64,000 nucleotides of DNA from Flavobacteriaceae bacterium (GCA_028279515.1 JANQNQ010000008.1:620001-684000); one strand, 5' to 3'. Numbered from the stretch's first letter, positions 36,501 through 45,603 are shown. Notes: a model not told the origin generated them from the sequence alone. Made by a program: numbers and translations.

Positions 36501-38686
36501 CGTAACAATGGATTACTACGAACATCGAGTGTGTTGAAATTATTATTCTGAGCCCAAAGTCTTGTTAGGTTTGGATTGCTGCTTAAATTTATACCTGCCA
36601 AGTTGTTATTCTCTACCAATATCACGTCCATGTTAGGATGTGTGCTAACATCTATAGATGTTAAGCCATTATTTCTTGCAGCAACTACTGTTAGGTTTGA
36701 AATTCCGGTTAGATCTAAAGTGGTGACCGAATTGTCATTGAGGCTTAAGGACTGTAAGGCCGTAAAATCTGCGATTCCTGTTAGATCAGAGATACCCTGA
36801 TTATTGACATTTAAATCAATCAAGTCATCGATCATAAAGGTAGGTACTCGATTATCACCTGCAGCATTGTCACGCCCCAATGCGGTTAAGGCCGCTTCAA
36901 AATTATCATCAGGGATGGCTGTATAATCGTCGAAAACAATCGTACGTGCAGCGTTTGAAGTCACCGTATCACCACAAACATTGCTCAAAACCGCGCGATG
37001 CAAATACCCTTGTTCAAAGTCAGCCTGACTAATTAACAGGGTTGTGGTATTTACATTCGCGTAATTGCTTCCTTCGGTTACTGTATTCCAGTTAGTACCT
37101 TCATCATTTGACACTTCCCAGTATACGGAGTCGTAGCCCGTTGCTGTTACGGTTAACGGACTGCTAGAATTACTTTGAATGATCATATCCTGAGGCTGTT
37201 CTGTAATGACGATAGCATCGCAGCAATTTACCTGAGGACTCATAGGTGTCACAGCACATTCTGGAGTTCCTGTAAACAAGCCCATTGTATACAGTGCACC
37301 ATCAATATCATTTTGGTCCAGTGCATATTTGGTTTGACCAAACCCAATACTGTAATGCATCACTACAGCAGAGTTGATCACATGCCCCAATCGATGTGTA
37401 TGCCCTAATTCGTGGAGTGCCACCGTTTTAAAATCGTATTGAGGTGCAGGCGGCGTACCATTGCCGTAATACCAGTTGGTATCGTCATTCCAGGTAATAT
37501 CCATTTCAGTTATGGCGGCTTTTGAACCGCAAACCACGGCATAGGCAGTAACACGCCCCAATGTAGTTGAAGGCAATTCGGCACCATTATCGAAACGGAC
37601 TACATTAATACCATCATTGGCAGTCACATCAATAGGAGTAACTGCACTAATAGTAAAGTTGATGTCTGACTCACAATTCCAAATCCCATAGGCCTCTTCA
37701 AAAAAGGGTTTTGCGGCGCTCATATCAAATTCGGTATGGTATTGAAAACTAAAACCTCCATTACCATCATCATTTGGCAAAATGTCAGGATAGGCGGTTG
37801 TTGGCGTAGTGGAATTTGTATGACTATAGGTAATCGTTAAGGCTGAGGCACTAGTACCAGATTCGGCATCACTATTGGTCACTATAAAAGCTCCTGTTCC
37901 CGCAAACCCAGGAATTTCTACTTGGATCTGGGTGTCACTCCAACTTATAATTTGAGAATCTAGGACATTATCATATTGAGCCCCTCCTGCGTTCGCATCC
38001 GGAAAGTTGACCGTTCCCATGGTGGTTCCAAAGTTGTTACCATTGATGGTCAACACGGTCTCTGTTCCTGCTGTAGCTGTTGCGGGCGAAAAACTAGAGA
38101 TTGCAGGGGCGGCCGCATTGCGATCCGGCGCATTGGGGATAGGACGTTCTTTCAGTGTTTGAAAGTTTGAACGTCTGATTGACTGTACGCTGGTATAGAG
38201 ATCGTTTTCAATAGAGTTGTAAGTAGTAAAAACATCGGAAGCCTTGTTCGAAAAACGACTGTATTTTACGACACCCTGTGCTGCACCTACCAGCTCGTAT
38301 AGCTGACCAGTAGCGGAGATGTTTCCGCTAAAAGATTGCAGGAAGAACATCCCTGTATCTCCGCTCTTAAATACTGCGGCGTCTGAAACGGTTTGAATGA
38401 CATCATCTACTTGGCCACCCATGGTGACCACTTTTACGGTCGTTTCTGATCCTGAAGTGATTTGTTTGTAAATGTCGAGGGTATACACCGTATAGATATT
38501 ACGGCGGTTTGCATCCCAATAGCTTTCACTTTCAATAATGCGTCCTTCTACAATTTTTTGTGCAGTATTGACACGATCTTCCAGAGAAAGTGGCGTCATT
38601 AAAGCACCACATTGCTGACCGATGGTCCATAACGGAAGTAGAAGGAGGATGAGGTTGAGTAGTTTTCTTTCCATTTGAGGTATCAT
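30599..38686 (-). CDS. L3: giant secreted matrixin-like metalloprotease-LRR protein with nested lectin domains
   Basis: The protein has 2695 aa from 38686; the ATG at 38674 (MERKLLNLILLLLPLW) aligns exactly with the L1 signal peptide and may be the true start. The N-terminal layout is as in L1: unknown domain, IPT/TIG at about 190-290, metzincin-like domain with HELGHTHRLGH at 425-435 (Arg in place of Gly at position 8) and Met-turn VVMHY, then an Ig-like region. Six LRR modules follow. At about 1923 a HYR domain is split by a jelly-roll-like insert, and a second HYR is split by a C-type-lectin-like domain at about 2253-2380 (AYYLSDIE...FGWHSGS...YTNWNTNEPND...DYVEM...W). The shared C-terminal module ends EQLP plus nine extra residues. 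R4 lies upstream. Confidence 0.85.
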   Translation of the reverse strand: MIPQMERKLLNLILLLLPLWTIGQQCGALMTPLSLEDRVNTAQKIVEGRIIESESYWDANRRNIYTVYTLDIYKQITSGSETTVKVVTMGGQVDDVIQTVSDAAVFKSGDTGMFFLQSFSGNISATGQLYELVGAAQGVVKYSRFSNKASDVFTTYNSIENDLYTSVQSIRRSNFQTLKERPIPNAPDRNAAAPAISSFSPATATAGTETVLTINGNNFGTTMGTVNFPDANAGGAQYDNVLDSQIISWSDTQIQVEIPGFAGTGAFIVTNSDAESGTSASALTITYSHTNSTTPTTAYPDILPNDDGNGGFSFQYHTEFDMSAAKPFFEEAYGIWNCESDINFTISAVTPIDVTANDGINVVRFDNGAELPSTTLGRVTAYAVVCGSKAAITEMDITWNDDTNWYYGNGTPPAPQYDFKTVALHELGHTHRLGHVINSAVVMHYSIGFGQTKYALDQNDIDGALYTMGLFTGTPECAVTPMSPQVNCCDAIVITEQPQDMIIQSNSSSPLTVTATGYDSVYWEVSNDEGTNWNTVTEGSNYANVNTTTLLISQADFEQGYLHRAVLSNVCGDTVTSNAARTIVFDDYTAIPDDNFEAALTALGRDNAAGDNRVPTFMIDDLIDLNVNNQGISDLTGIADFTALQSLSLNDNSVTTLDLTGISNLTVVAARNNGLTSIDVSTHPNMDVILVENNNLAGINLSSNPNLTRLWAQNNNFNTLDVRSNPLLRAIGATNGNLTSLDLTLNTALEQLYIAGNAITDLNLSLNEVLSIIRVENNNLSSLNVKNGNNSNVTNFNAGGNPLLTCILVDDANYSTTNWTSIDGQTSFSDTTCSIYTAIPDANFEAALGDLVFDDDAGDGQIPTASIVSLTTLNVSSKSIEDLTGIEDFFALTELNIVDNPITTLDLTNNTQLQTLHSTLCNITTLDITGLTALSTLNLNSNELSSIDLSAFPNLEVVELRENNLTELNLRNGANTSITSIDLRFNDNLTCVLVDDVTYSETNWTLIDSQTNFTATDYCEYTAIPDINFETALNDLGYDDNLGDALVPTELISGLTTLTVDSKGISNLTGIEDFVSLTTLNASYNNLSTVDLSNNVLLRVLRMRNNNFTTVDLSANTDLRVLTLEDSGLTSLDLRANTLIGRLFLGGNNLTEMDLSNNTVLVVVGVNYNNLSYLNVRNGNNTNIQTFVASNNPNLTCIEVDDAAYSTSNWTSIDPQTSFTDGYCSFSPIPGINFENALGALGLDNTAGDHQVPTSLINGIASLDVSNQSISNLSGIEAFVSLETLNVSDNQISSIDISALVLLKNLYANNNTLSMLDLQNNSALERLQVDGNNLTAINTNNLTELIELSVASNDLNSINTAPNTNLEVLNINNNQIDEIYLEDNLSLRSFSAQGNILEQIDLTANTALETILLNNNSLRDANFKNGNNTNITTFGLSGNSQLVCAFVDDAAYSTANWTDVDAQLVFRDGDYCEYTAIPDPNFEAFLFNMGYDDAAGDGRVPTDLIKDVITLDMAFPLNPIENLTGIEDFAALEELNINGHDLTELDLTSNLNLKKLFCESNKFSSFNVTGLTQLEEIECGKSLITSLDVSTNVNLRKLDCHETRLSTLDVSALPLLVDLDCSLNFLTHLNIQNGNNVNFTNFDATNNPNLFCVVVDDASNVPMVIGTNVDAQVDFRDTYCRYTAIPDRNFELALHAQGYDDDDTDVGRVPTALIEDLVTLNVENSDISDLTGIADFKALGTLLCTGNSLTTLDLSANANLHFLRCNKNALTSLDLSNNPLLTLVNASENAITTFDGTGLAALNQLTLFSNQLTTLDVSDMTSLLDLDLFGNSLTSIDVSANESLEEITVENNDITVMDLSNNPALRVVNVRGNDLASIDIKNGNNTNITAFNARNNPNLSCILVDDAAYSTTNWTNIDAQTSFNDIVLDCEAPSIVCTDITVNNDAGVCDANLTIPMPTVSDNNLGCVQNDDLESYTVGTLLEQGGDWETWNPGTASESFEISTEQALSGTKSVKAEGVASGGPTNMVYNLGNRSFGAWEVTAHLYIPSGNTATMNIQKSETSGTESLNGIQFNSNGVADYRVNDTYTSFSFPQDTWFEVKHLVNIDGDYAEFFIDNQSIVSHPFSHAIDSINGRRTLGSINFFPITNTYGNDPNSNAIPLFYIDDVSLCPVTVNDLNNTTDASGIYPTGTTDVVWSYTDEGGNVATCTQVITVNDAAAPQILNCPTDITVCDATVNYEAPLVSDNCLANTNLSGYTYLGNFDNKAYYLSDIESNALDAFTAAEAQNGFVATIISQEHNDWLRNALDDVGGTTVLIGHTDRDVEGTFGWHSGSTATYTNWNTNEPNDAGAGEDYVEMRSNGLWNDIRSIRERRFVIEIEGFPMTQIAGLPSGSVFPVGTTTNTFEATDPAGNTVTCSFDVTVAACTDFSLALKVFLQGPALNPNTGEENLMRDDLRVAGVLPTTSPYTDGLTCDASVFDTTGDNAIVDWIWIELRDQMDNTVVSYSRSALLQRDGDVVDVDGTSALDFTTIDNTYYVALNHRNHLGVMWKNALTFNSDITLLNTLNAGNNFFYGSNARTSFGMPFETFGMWAGDANNDGEIVFLNTGAESVDIKQTVLDVSAVESPFGASVFYKPQGYYNADVNMDGEVIFLNAGNELLFIKDNVLVHPNNQIFNSVFFKIVEQLPFDIFARSKK

Positions 38687-39041
38687 TAAAGGGTTTTACT
38701 AGTTCTTTCTGGTTTTTAAACAGGCTTCAGAATTTGCTTGAGAAGCATGTGCAACAAAACGTAATTCAGTAGCACAACCATCAATACACTTTTGTTTGAT
38801 TGCCCTAATTGACTGTACTATGTAAAACAGGGAATGGGGTTTTTGAAGTAACATTGAAGGGGTTGTGTTTTTCTCGCAGCAAATATTGACAAACCCCGTC
38901 AAGGATGAAAAAAAAGCAGGTTGACAAAGTATTAACAGTTTGTTAAAACCCTGTAATTACAAGGCTTAACGGTGAGTGTAATTGCAAAAGGGGATTTGCA
39001 ATACCGTGAATTAATGCCAAAAAGGGAAGTAGTTTTTACCT
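38687..39041. other. R4-L3 intergenic region, probable L3 promoter
   Basis: There is no convincing gene here; a 67-codon frame at 38699-38902 has no signal or family features. On the minus strand, just after the R4 stop, is TTCCCTTTTTGGCA, a weak version of the TGTCmCCC repeat. The box AAAACCCTTT stands directly before the L3 start. Confidence 0.45.
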
Positions 39042-40127
39042 TTAAAGAGACCTCAAATAGGAAGCAACGGTCATCTCGTTTTCAAGATTTAATTTCTTGC
39101 GAAGACGTGTTTTGGTAACATTGACAGAATTGACAGTAGTATTTCTAATGATGGCAATTTCTTTAGAAGAAAGTCCCATCTTTATGTATGAGCAAAACTC
39201 TTTATCCACTCGGGTCATATTCGGATGCGCCTTCGTTAGGTTATCGAAGAAACTGGCATTCACCACATCCAGATTTTGCTCAATGAGTTTCATTCGGGTG
39301 TTGATTTCATTCTGTTGGTTAAGCTCTAAGATGACCTGATTGATGTTCTTTTCCAACGCTCCCTTTTGTTTGGCCAATTTGAGTTTGTGGATAATGTTCT
39401 CATTCAATTGGGTTTGCACCTGATTGTTGGCAAGGATCATTTCCATGTCCTTTTGCTTTAGCAGCAATTCTTGCAGGTGCTTCTCTTTTTCCAATGCTAA
39501 CAATTGTTGCGATTTGGTTTTGATGACCTCATTTTGAGTTTTCAAGGTCTCATTCTGCTCTTTTATCGTCTTTTCGCTTTTATTACGCATGGTATTCACA
39601 AATCTTAGGCACACCGAAAAAATCAGAAATACAACCAGCGTAAGTATGAAACCAAGAATACCAAACTCTCGTTGTGTCAGTTGGACGTAGTGAAGAATAG
39701 AAAAAGTGATAAAAGAATATGCAAAGCTCAGTGTCCTCCAGAATTTATTCTTTAGTAAAAAGATGCTCAAAAAACCTACACAAAGTGCTACATACGACAT
39801 TTCGATATGTTCCTTTTCCAGATATACTGCTATATATCCTATGGTATTTATTCCAAAGAAAAAGGTCAAACAAGAGACCTGGCTTTTTCCTATGGAATTC
39901 AGATAAATAACAAAAATAAATAAGGCCAGCCCAACAAACATGAAAAACAGAGGCACATAATCTTGTTCTACGATTTTTCTTGTAACGACCAATGGGAACA
40001 TTACAGTAGCTCCATATAAACAAATCATATTTAGCAATCGTATCGCACGTCTATCAAATTCTGTAGACTGATATTCCAGTCCCTTGTTTACGATTGCATT
40101 GTGATATGATTTGATGGTTTTAAACAA
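39042..40127 (-). CDS. R4: multi-TM membrane regulator with LuxR-type HTH
   Basis: This protein has 361 aa from a TTG at 40127; no ATG is in frame between the upstream stop codon and residue 33. It has no TPR part. Residues about 33-175 hold about five or six hydrophobic helices (for example MICLYGATVMFPLVV and VPLFFMFVGLALFIFVIYL). A coiled coil (about 185-290) leads to the HTH at about 300-361 (MTRVDKEFCSYIKMGLSSKEIAIIRNTT...RLRKKL), the same output type as R1-R3. It lies 355 bp upstream of L3. A membrane-embedded signal would have to be sensed, since no periplasmic domain is visible. Confidence 0.78.
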   Translation of the reverse strand: MFKTIKSYHNAIVNKGLEYQSTEFDRRAIRLLNMICLYGATVMFPLVVTRKIVEQDYVPLFFMFVGLALFIFVIYLNSIGKSQVSCLTFFFGINTIGYIAVYLEKEHIEMSYVALCVGFLSIFLLKNKFWRTLSFAYSFITFSILHYVQLTQREFGILGFILTLVVFLIFSVCLRFVNTMRNKSEKTIKEQNETLKTQNEVIKTKSQQLLALEKEKHLQELLLKQKDMEMILANNQVQTQLNENIIHKLKLAKQKGALEKNINQVILELNQQNEINTRMKLIEQNLDVVNASFFDNLTKAHPNMTRVDKEFCSYIKMGLSSKEIAIIRNTTVNSVNVTKTRLRKKLNLENEMTVASYLRSL

Positions 40128-40465
40128 CTTATTTTTTTGTTACAATTTATGAAAATGTATGATGTTATTGAGGTATTCGAATATAAAGAATGAATTTTAA
40201 AGACTACCGGCTGAGAAGTACAAAGTATTAAGTACAGAGTACAAAGTAATTATGTTGAATGCTAAATGTTAGATGTTGAATGATTTCTTTTGGAACCAAG
40301 AACTTGGAACTTGCAGTTTGAGATTTGGAATTTATAAGTTAGCAGTGAGCAATTTGGTTGTATCCATTACTATGTTGGCAGGCTTCTAAATTATTTCATT
40401 AACTCATCCCTTCATTAATTCATTGAAAAAGCACCAACAACTAACAACCAATAACTAAAAACTAA
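40128..40465. repeat. Simple-word repeat spacer
   Basis: No gene is present. The sequence is made of short recurring words: AGTACAAAGTATTAAGTACAG, ATGTTGAATGCTAAATG, GAACTTGGAACTTG, and CAACTAACAACCAATAAC. The same words occur in the spacers at 23200, 47640 and 58680. No dRS3-like palindrome was seen here. Confidence 0.65.
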
Positions 40466-40535
40466 AGAAAAACCCCGAAGCGTAAAACTCCGAGGCCAAG
40501 CAAACTTTATCACCCCTTTCTTGATAAAGTCACTA
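40466..40535 (-). terminator. Double-hairpin 3' element of L4
   Basis: Transcript order: ACTTTATC...GATAAAGT hairpin, then a CTCGGAGT / GCTTCGGGG-type hairpin, then a T-rich tract. Very close in sequence to the L3 element. Confidence 0.85.
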
Positions 40536-40539
40536 GTTA

Positions 40540-43500
40540 TTACTCTAAATTAGAAGGCATTTGCTCTCGAATCTTATAGAAGACCGAGTTGAATATCTGA
40601 TTGGCTGGATGGGCAAGGATATTGTCCTTGACGAATAACAGTTCGTTTCCTGCATTGAGGAAGATGACCTCACCGTCCATATTCACATCGGCATCGTAAT
40701 ACCCTTGTGGTTTGTAGAACACTGAAGCTCCAAACGGACTTTCAGCCGCAGAGACATTCAATACCGTTTGTTTGATGTCTACCGATTCGGCACCCGTATT
40801 CAAAAAGACGACCTCACCATCACCATTGGCATCAGCAGCCCACATACCAACGGTGTTTGCCTGCATGCCGAAAGTGGTCTGCGCACTGCTTCCAAAGGTG
40901 ATTGGATTATTTGCATCTGTAAAATCGATACCTGCAGCTCCTGTAGAAAAATCAATGGCACTATTTGTCATGATACCTAAATGGTTACGGTGTTTTATCG
41001 CTATATGGTAAGCAGTATACTCAGTAGAAAAATCAAGAGCTGAAACCCCATCTACATCTACAATATCACCATCTCTTTGTAATAAGGCAGACCTTGAATA
41101 ACTTACTATTGTATTATCTACAGGATCTCTTAGTTCTATCCAAACCCAATCTACAATGGCTTCATCGAATGCAGAATTGAACACAGATGCGTCACAGGTC
41201 AATGAGTCTGCATAAGGACTCGTTGTTGGAATACCCCCAGCAACACGCAAATCATCACGCATTAGTTCTTCTTCACCTGCCCTAGGGTTTATTGCAGCGC
41301 CTTGTAAATAGACGGTCATTACTAATGAAAAATCTGTATTACAACTGGTGTCGTTAAAACTGGTCTGCATGTCGATATTCGTCCAGGTTGTGGTACTCAC
41401 ATCATCCACCAAGATACAGGTCAAGTTAGGATTGTTTCGAGCGTCAAATGTGATAATATTGCCATTGTTGCCATTCTTCACATTCAAGGACCTCAAATTG
41501 TTGTTGGCTACTTCTATTCCGAATAAAGAAGTAAGGTGCGATAGGTCTAAATCGGTAAACTGATTGCCATTGGCTTCAAAGAACAACAGCCCTGTTGGAA
41601 CACTTAGGTCGATGTCTGTAAGACCATTGTTTTCGCATGTAATTCGAGTCAGGTTAGGATTTGCCGAAACATCCAAAGCGGTCAACGAATTGCCATTAGC
41701 ACGTATAGACCTCAAATCGACATTGTTGCTGATATCAACAGAAGATAGCGCGTTGTTGTTCACGTTTAAAAACTGTAACGAAACATTATTACTTATATCC
41801 AAAGAAGCAATGTTGTTGTCCTCGAGCATTAAAACTTCCATGCTCAAATTTTGACTCACATCTATCGTCGTAAGATTATTGTCAAAAAGAACTAGAATTG
41901 TTAAGGCGGAAAAATCTTCGATTCCCGTTAGATTCGATATGTTTTGCGAAGAAAGATCTAAAGTCGCTACCACTTCGATCAAAGCCGTTGGTACCTGTCC
42001 GTCTGAAGATATATCATCATAGCCAAGCGCATCCAATCTAGCTTCAAAATTCGCATCTGGAATGGTAGTGTAACGGCAATAGGTGTCACTAAAACTAGTG
42101 TGCACATCAATGTTTGTCCAGTTTGTTGTGCTGTACGTCGCATCGTCTACTAGAATACACGTTAAATTCGGGTTCGCAGTTGCATTAAATGTTGTAATGC
42201 CCGTATTATTTCCATTTCTTAGATCTAAATTGTCTAACCCTGTATTGAAGATACTAACGACTTCTAGATTAGTATTGGTAGTTAGGTCTAAACCACCATC
42301 TAGTAGTGTACTATAGGCTTCCAATTCTTGTAATGCGGAAAGACCAGAAGTGTCAAGTGCAGTTATAGAAGTATTGGAGCAATACAAGGCATTAAGTGCC
42401 AGATTCGATGAAATATCTAGTGCTGTAAGGTTCGTGTTAGATACAAATAGGACTGCTAAGGAAGTGGCCCCAGTAGTATTGATGGTTGTCAGCGGACTAT
42501 CATAGGCTTCCACTCTTTCTAGTGCTGTATTGGTACTTACATCAATAGTCGTAAGCAATGTGGTAAACAAGTACATTTCTTCTAAGGCGGTAGCATTGGT
42601 TACATCAATTTGAGAGAGGCTTGATTGATAGGCTAAAATTGTTGTTAGGGCGGGTGTATTGGAGGCATCCAAAGAAGTCACAGCAGATTGAGCCACTAAG
42701 GTCTCTAAATTTACCATGCCACTGAGGTCTAACACCCCTATGTTGGTGAACGAAACATCTAAGTCTTGCAAAGCTGTAAAATCCTTGATACCGGTTAAAT
42801 CAGCAATACTAGCATTGTTAGAAATATCTAAGTTGGTTACCACTTCAATCAAAGCCGTAGGTACTTGTCCGTCGGCAGTAATATCATCATAACCTAAGGC
42901 TTCTAGCGCAGCCTCAAAATTCGCATCTGGAATGGCCGTGTAGCGGCAATAGGTGTCACTAAAGCTAGTGTGCACATCAATAGCTGTCCAATTTGTTGTG
43001 CTGTACGTCGCATCGTCTACTAGAATACATGTTAAACTCGGATTGTTTATGAGAAAAAATTCGCCAATAAGACCATTAGCTCCATTTTGAATGTTGAAAT
43101 ACGATAAATTATTACCATCGGCATACACATCGGTGAGCGCCACATTGTTCTTAAGATTCAAACTTTCCAAAAGATTATTAGAAATGTCTAATTCCTCTAG
43201 ACTTGGGTTATTTGTGAAATCGATTGCTGTGATATCATTTTCGGATACATCCAGAAGCGCTAACGCTGTATTCGTGCTGACGTCTAAGGTGCTTAGGTCA
43301 TTGCCATCCACAAAGAGTTCGATTAGCTGTGTACAGTTTGCAATATTTAGGGACGTCAGATCATTTGCGTCTAGATATACTTCTCTTAAATTCAAATTGT
43401 TGCTGAGGTCCAACGTAGTAAGCTGATTGTTTCCAGCCCTTAGTTCATCTAAAGCGGTGAAATCTTCGATGCCGGTGAGGTCTGAGATGTTTTTTAATCG

Positions 43501-45603
43501 AACATCTAAAGCCGTTACTCCTTCAATCAACGCTGTTGGCACTTGTGCATCACCAGAGATATCGTCATAACCTAATACTCCCAATCGCGCCTCAAAATTG
43601 GCATCAGGAATGGCCGTATATCGACAATAGGTATCACTAAAATCGGTAAAAGTATCAACCAACGAAGTCCTCCAATTATTCTCACTGTAATCGGCATCAT
43701 CGACTAGTATACATGTAAGATTGCTGTTGCCATCTGAATGAAAAGTGGTGACAATGGGATTGTTATTATTCTTAACATTCAAATACGTAAGATCGTTATA
43801 GCGCACTCGAATTTCTTCTAAGGAAGTCAATCCACTAAGGTCTAAACTGGTCAATGAGTTATAATTTACATTTATATAAGTTAGGTTCGTATTGGCACCC
43901 AGTGTAAAACTAGTTAGTGAACAAGAACTGGCGTCTAGGGTTTCCAATAATAGGTTATTACTGATGTCAAGGCTAGTTATATTGGAATCTTCAAGATCGG
44001 CATATGTTAGTAGCGTATTATTACTCAGGTCTAAAGCCGTAATTTGTGTGGAGTCTAGATCCAAGACAGTCAATGCTGTATTCATGCTCAGGTCAATAGA
44101 TGTAATAGGGTTGCCATATGCGTTGAGCGTCTGTAGCGCTACAAAATCTTCTATTCCTGTTAGGTCCGAAATGGATTGAGAACCTATAGCAAGTACTGTA
44201 ACTCCCTCGATCAATGCCGTTGGTACTTGTCCGTCTCCAGAAATATCATCGTAGCCAAGTGCTTGCAACCTTGATTCAAAATTGGCATCTGGAATGGCCG
44301 TGTAACGGCAATAGGTGTCGCTAAAGCTCGTATGAACGTCAATATCGGTCCAAAGCAGGGTGCTATCGTCTGCATCATCCACTAGAATACATGTCAAATT
44401 CGGGTTGTTGGTTGCGTTGAATGTAGAAATATTCGTGTTGTAACCATTTTTTGCATTAAATGTGGTTAGCTGATTGTTATCAACTCTGATAGATGTTAAT
44501 CCAGTTAAGCCACTAACATCGAGCGTTGTCAATTGATTCCCTCTGGCATCTAAAGTGCTGATACTTGTATTATTACCAAATGTAAGTGTCTCTAGGTCAT
44601 TTGAATGGATGTCCACAAATTCTAAGGACGTTGCATTTGTAAGGTCCAATGCTGTTATGTCATTTGCATCGGCTATCAGGGTTCTGAGTAAGGTATTGCT
44701 TGATAGATCCAAGGTTGTGAGACTCATCTGCTGAATTTTCGCATAATCCAACTTTGGATTGTTAGTTAGATTTAGCACAGAAACGGCATTATTGCCACGC
44801 GTATCTAAATACTCGAGTTCGGGATTGTTGGTAAGGTCTAAAGCAGTCAGGTCATTATTAAAAATACGTAGTGTCTTTAGTTTTGATAAGGTACTTAGGT
44901 CTATAGCAGTTAAGTCGTTGTACTGAATGTTTAATCCCTCGAGATTGGTGTTTTGAGTTAGATTAACGGTTGCCAGTGAATTAAAGCGACACTCTAGTGT
45001 TACGAGTGCCGTAAAGTCTTCAATTCCTGTTAGATCTGATATGTTTTTGAATCGTACATCCAACGAAGTGACCGTTTCAATTAAAAACGTAGGTACTTGG
45101 TTATCGCCAGCGATGTTGTCATATCCCAATGCATCCAAAGCGGTTTCAAAATTAGCATCTGGAATGGCCGTGTAATCGCTAAAAACATAGACGTTAGCAA
45201 TATTAGAGGTAGTAGACCCAAAGGTATTTGTTAAGACAGCTCTAAAGTAATAGCCTTGCTCAAATATGGTAAGGTCGTCAATAGAGAGTGTCGTAGTCGT
45301 TGTTCCTGAAAAATTAGGTCCGTCGGTAGCTGTGAACCAGCTTCCTCCTTGGTCATCAGAAAATTCCCAGCTTACAGAATCATAATTGCTAGAAGCAACA
45401 GTTAACTGTCCTATAGTACCATATTCAATGATAACATCAGAAGGGTGAGTAGAAATCGTTGGAGGAACGGTTCTATTGTGTATGCTTTCTGCACCTAGTT
45501 TATTGGAGTGATTGATTTCAGCTTGTTCCTGTGTTGAACTAATTTGTGCATTTAGAAATGAAAAGACACAGAAACAAAGTAGAAAGGGGATACTTTTTTT
45601 CAT
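40540..45603 (-). CDS. L4: giant secreted Ig-like/LRR protein
   Basis: The protein has 1687 aa with a signal peptide (MKKSIPFLLCFCVFSFLNAQ). It has no protease domain. An Ig-like domain occupies about 48-140 (ISTHPSDVIIEYG ... YYFRAVLTNTFG), similar to the one after the protease in L3. Five LRR modules follow, each opened by IPDANFExxLxxLGYD(D/N) and an EF-hand-like DISGDGQV-type loop. The shared C-terminal module (from about 1428) ends EQMP plus four residues, with DANGDGE and DVNMDGE loops. It is preceded by the 7TMR-DISM regulator R5, with a TGTCCCC direct repeat about 101 bp before the ATG. Likely a binding-only counterpart of L1/L3. Confidence 0.85.
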   Translation of the reverse strand: MKKSIPFLLCFCVFSFLNAQISSTQEQAEINHSNKLGAESIHNRTVPPTISTHPSDVIIEYGTIGQLTVASSNYDSVSWEFSDDQGGSWFTATDGPNFSGTTTTTLSIDDLTIFEQGYYFRAVLTNTFGSTTSNIANVYVFSDYTAIPDANFETALDALGYDNIAGDNQVPTFLIETVTSLDVRFKNISDLTGIEDFTALVTLECRFNSLATVNLTQNTNLEGLNIQYNDLTAIDLSTLSKLKTLRIFNNDLTALDLTNNPELEYLDTRGNNAVSVLNLTNNPKLDYAKIQQMSLTTLDLSSNTLLRTLIADANDITALDLTNATSLEFVDIHSNDLETLTFGNNTSISTLDARGNQLTTLDVSGLTGLTSIRVDNNQLTTFNAKNGYNTNISTFNATNNPNLTCILVDDADDSTLLWTDIDVHTSFSDTYCRYTAIPDANFESRLQALGYDDISGDGQVPTALIEGVTVLAIGSQSISDLTGIEDFVALQTLNAYGNPITSIDLSMNTALTVLDLDSTQITALDLSNNTLLTYADLEDSNITSLDISNNLLLETLDASSCSLTSFTLGANTNLTYINVNYNSLTSLDLSGLTSLEEIRVRYNDLTYLNVKNNNNPIVTTFHSDGNSNLTCILVDDADYSENNWRTSLVDTFTDFSDTYCRYTAIPDANFEARLGVLGYDDISGDAQVPTALIEGVTALDVRLKNISDLTGIEDFTALDELRAGNNQLTTLDLSNNLNLREVYLDANDLTSLNIANCTQLIELFVDGNDLSTLDVSTNTALALLDVSENDITAIDFTNNPSLEELDISNNLLESLNLKNNVALTDVYADGNNLSYFNIQNGANGLIGEFFLINNPSLTCILVDDATYSTTNWTAIDVHTSFSDTYCRYTAIPDANFEAALEALGYDDITADGQVPTALIEVVTNLDISNNASIADLTGIKDFTALQDLDVSFTNIGVLDLSGMVNLETLVAQSAVTSLDASNTPALTTILAYQSSLSQIDVTNATALEEMYLFTTLLTTIDVSTNTALERVEAYDSPLTTINTTGATSLAVLFVSNTNLTALDISSNLALNALYCSNTSITALDTSGLSALQELEAYSTLLDGGLDLTTNTNLEVVSIFNTGLDNLDLRNGNNTGITTFNATANPNLTCILVDDATYSTTNWTNIDVHTSFSDTYCRYTTIPDANFEARLDALGYDDISSDGQVPTALIEVVATLDLSSQNISNLTGIEDFSALTILVLFDNNLTTIDVSQNLSMEVLMLEDNNIASLDISNNVSLQFLNVNNNALSSVDISNNVDLRSIRANGNSLTALDVSANPNLTRITCENNGLTDIDLSVPTGLLFFEANGNQFTDLDLSHLTSLFGIEVANNNLRSLNVKNGNNGNIITFDARNNPNLTCILVDDVSTTTWTNIDMQTSFNDTSCNTDFSLVMTVYLQGAAINPRAGEEELMRDDLRVAGGIPTTSPYADSLTCDASVFNSAFDEAIVDWVWIELRDPVDNTIVSYSRSALLQRDGDIVDVDGVSALDFSTEYTAYHIAIKHRNHLGIMTNSAIDFSTGAAGIDFTDANNPITFGSSAQTTFGMQANTVGMWAADANGDGEVVFLNTGAESVDIKQTVLNVSAAESPFGASVFYKPQGYYDADVNMDGEVIFLNAGNELLFVKDNILAHPANQIFNSVFYKIREQMPSNLE

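Noticed and set aside
38699-38902. A 67-codon frame between R4 and L3
   Set aside because: No signal peptide, domain or recognisable start context; it overlaps the expected L3 promoter region.
40128-40465. CRISPR-like array suspected from repeated words
   Set aside because: Repeat units are short, variable and irregularly spaced; there are no constant repeats with unique spacers and no cas genes.
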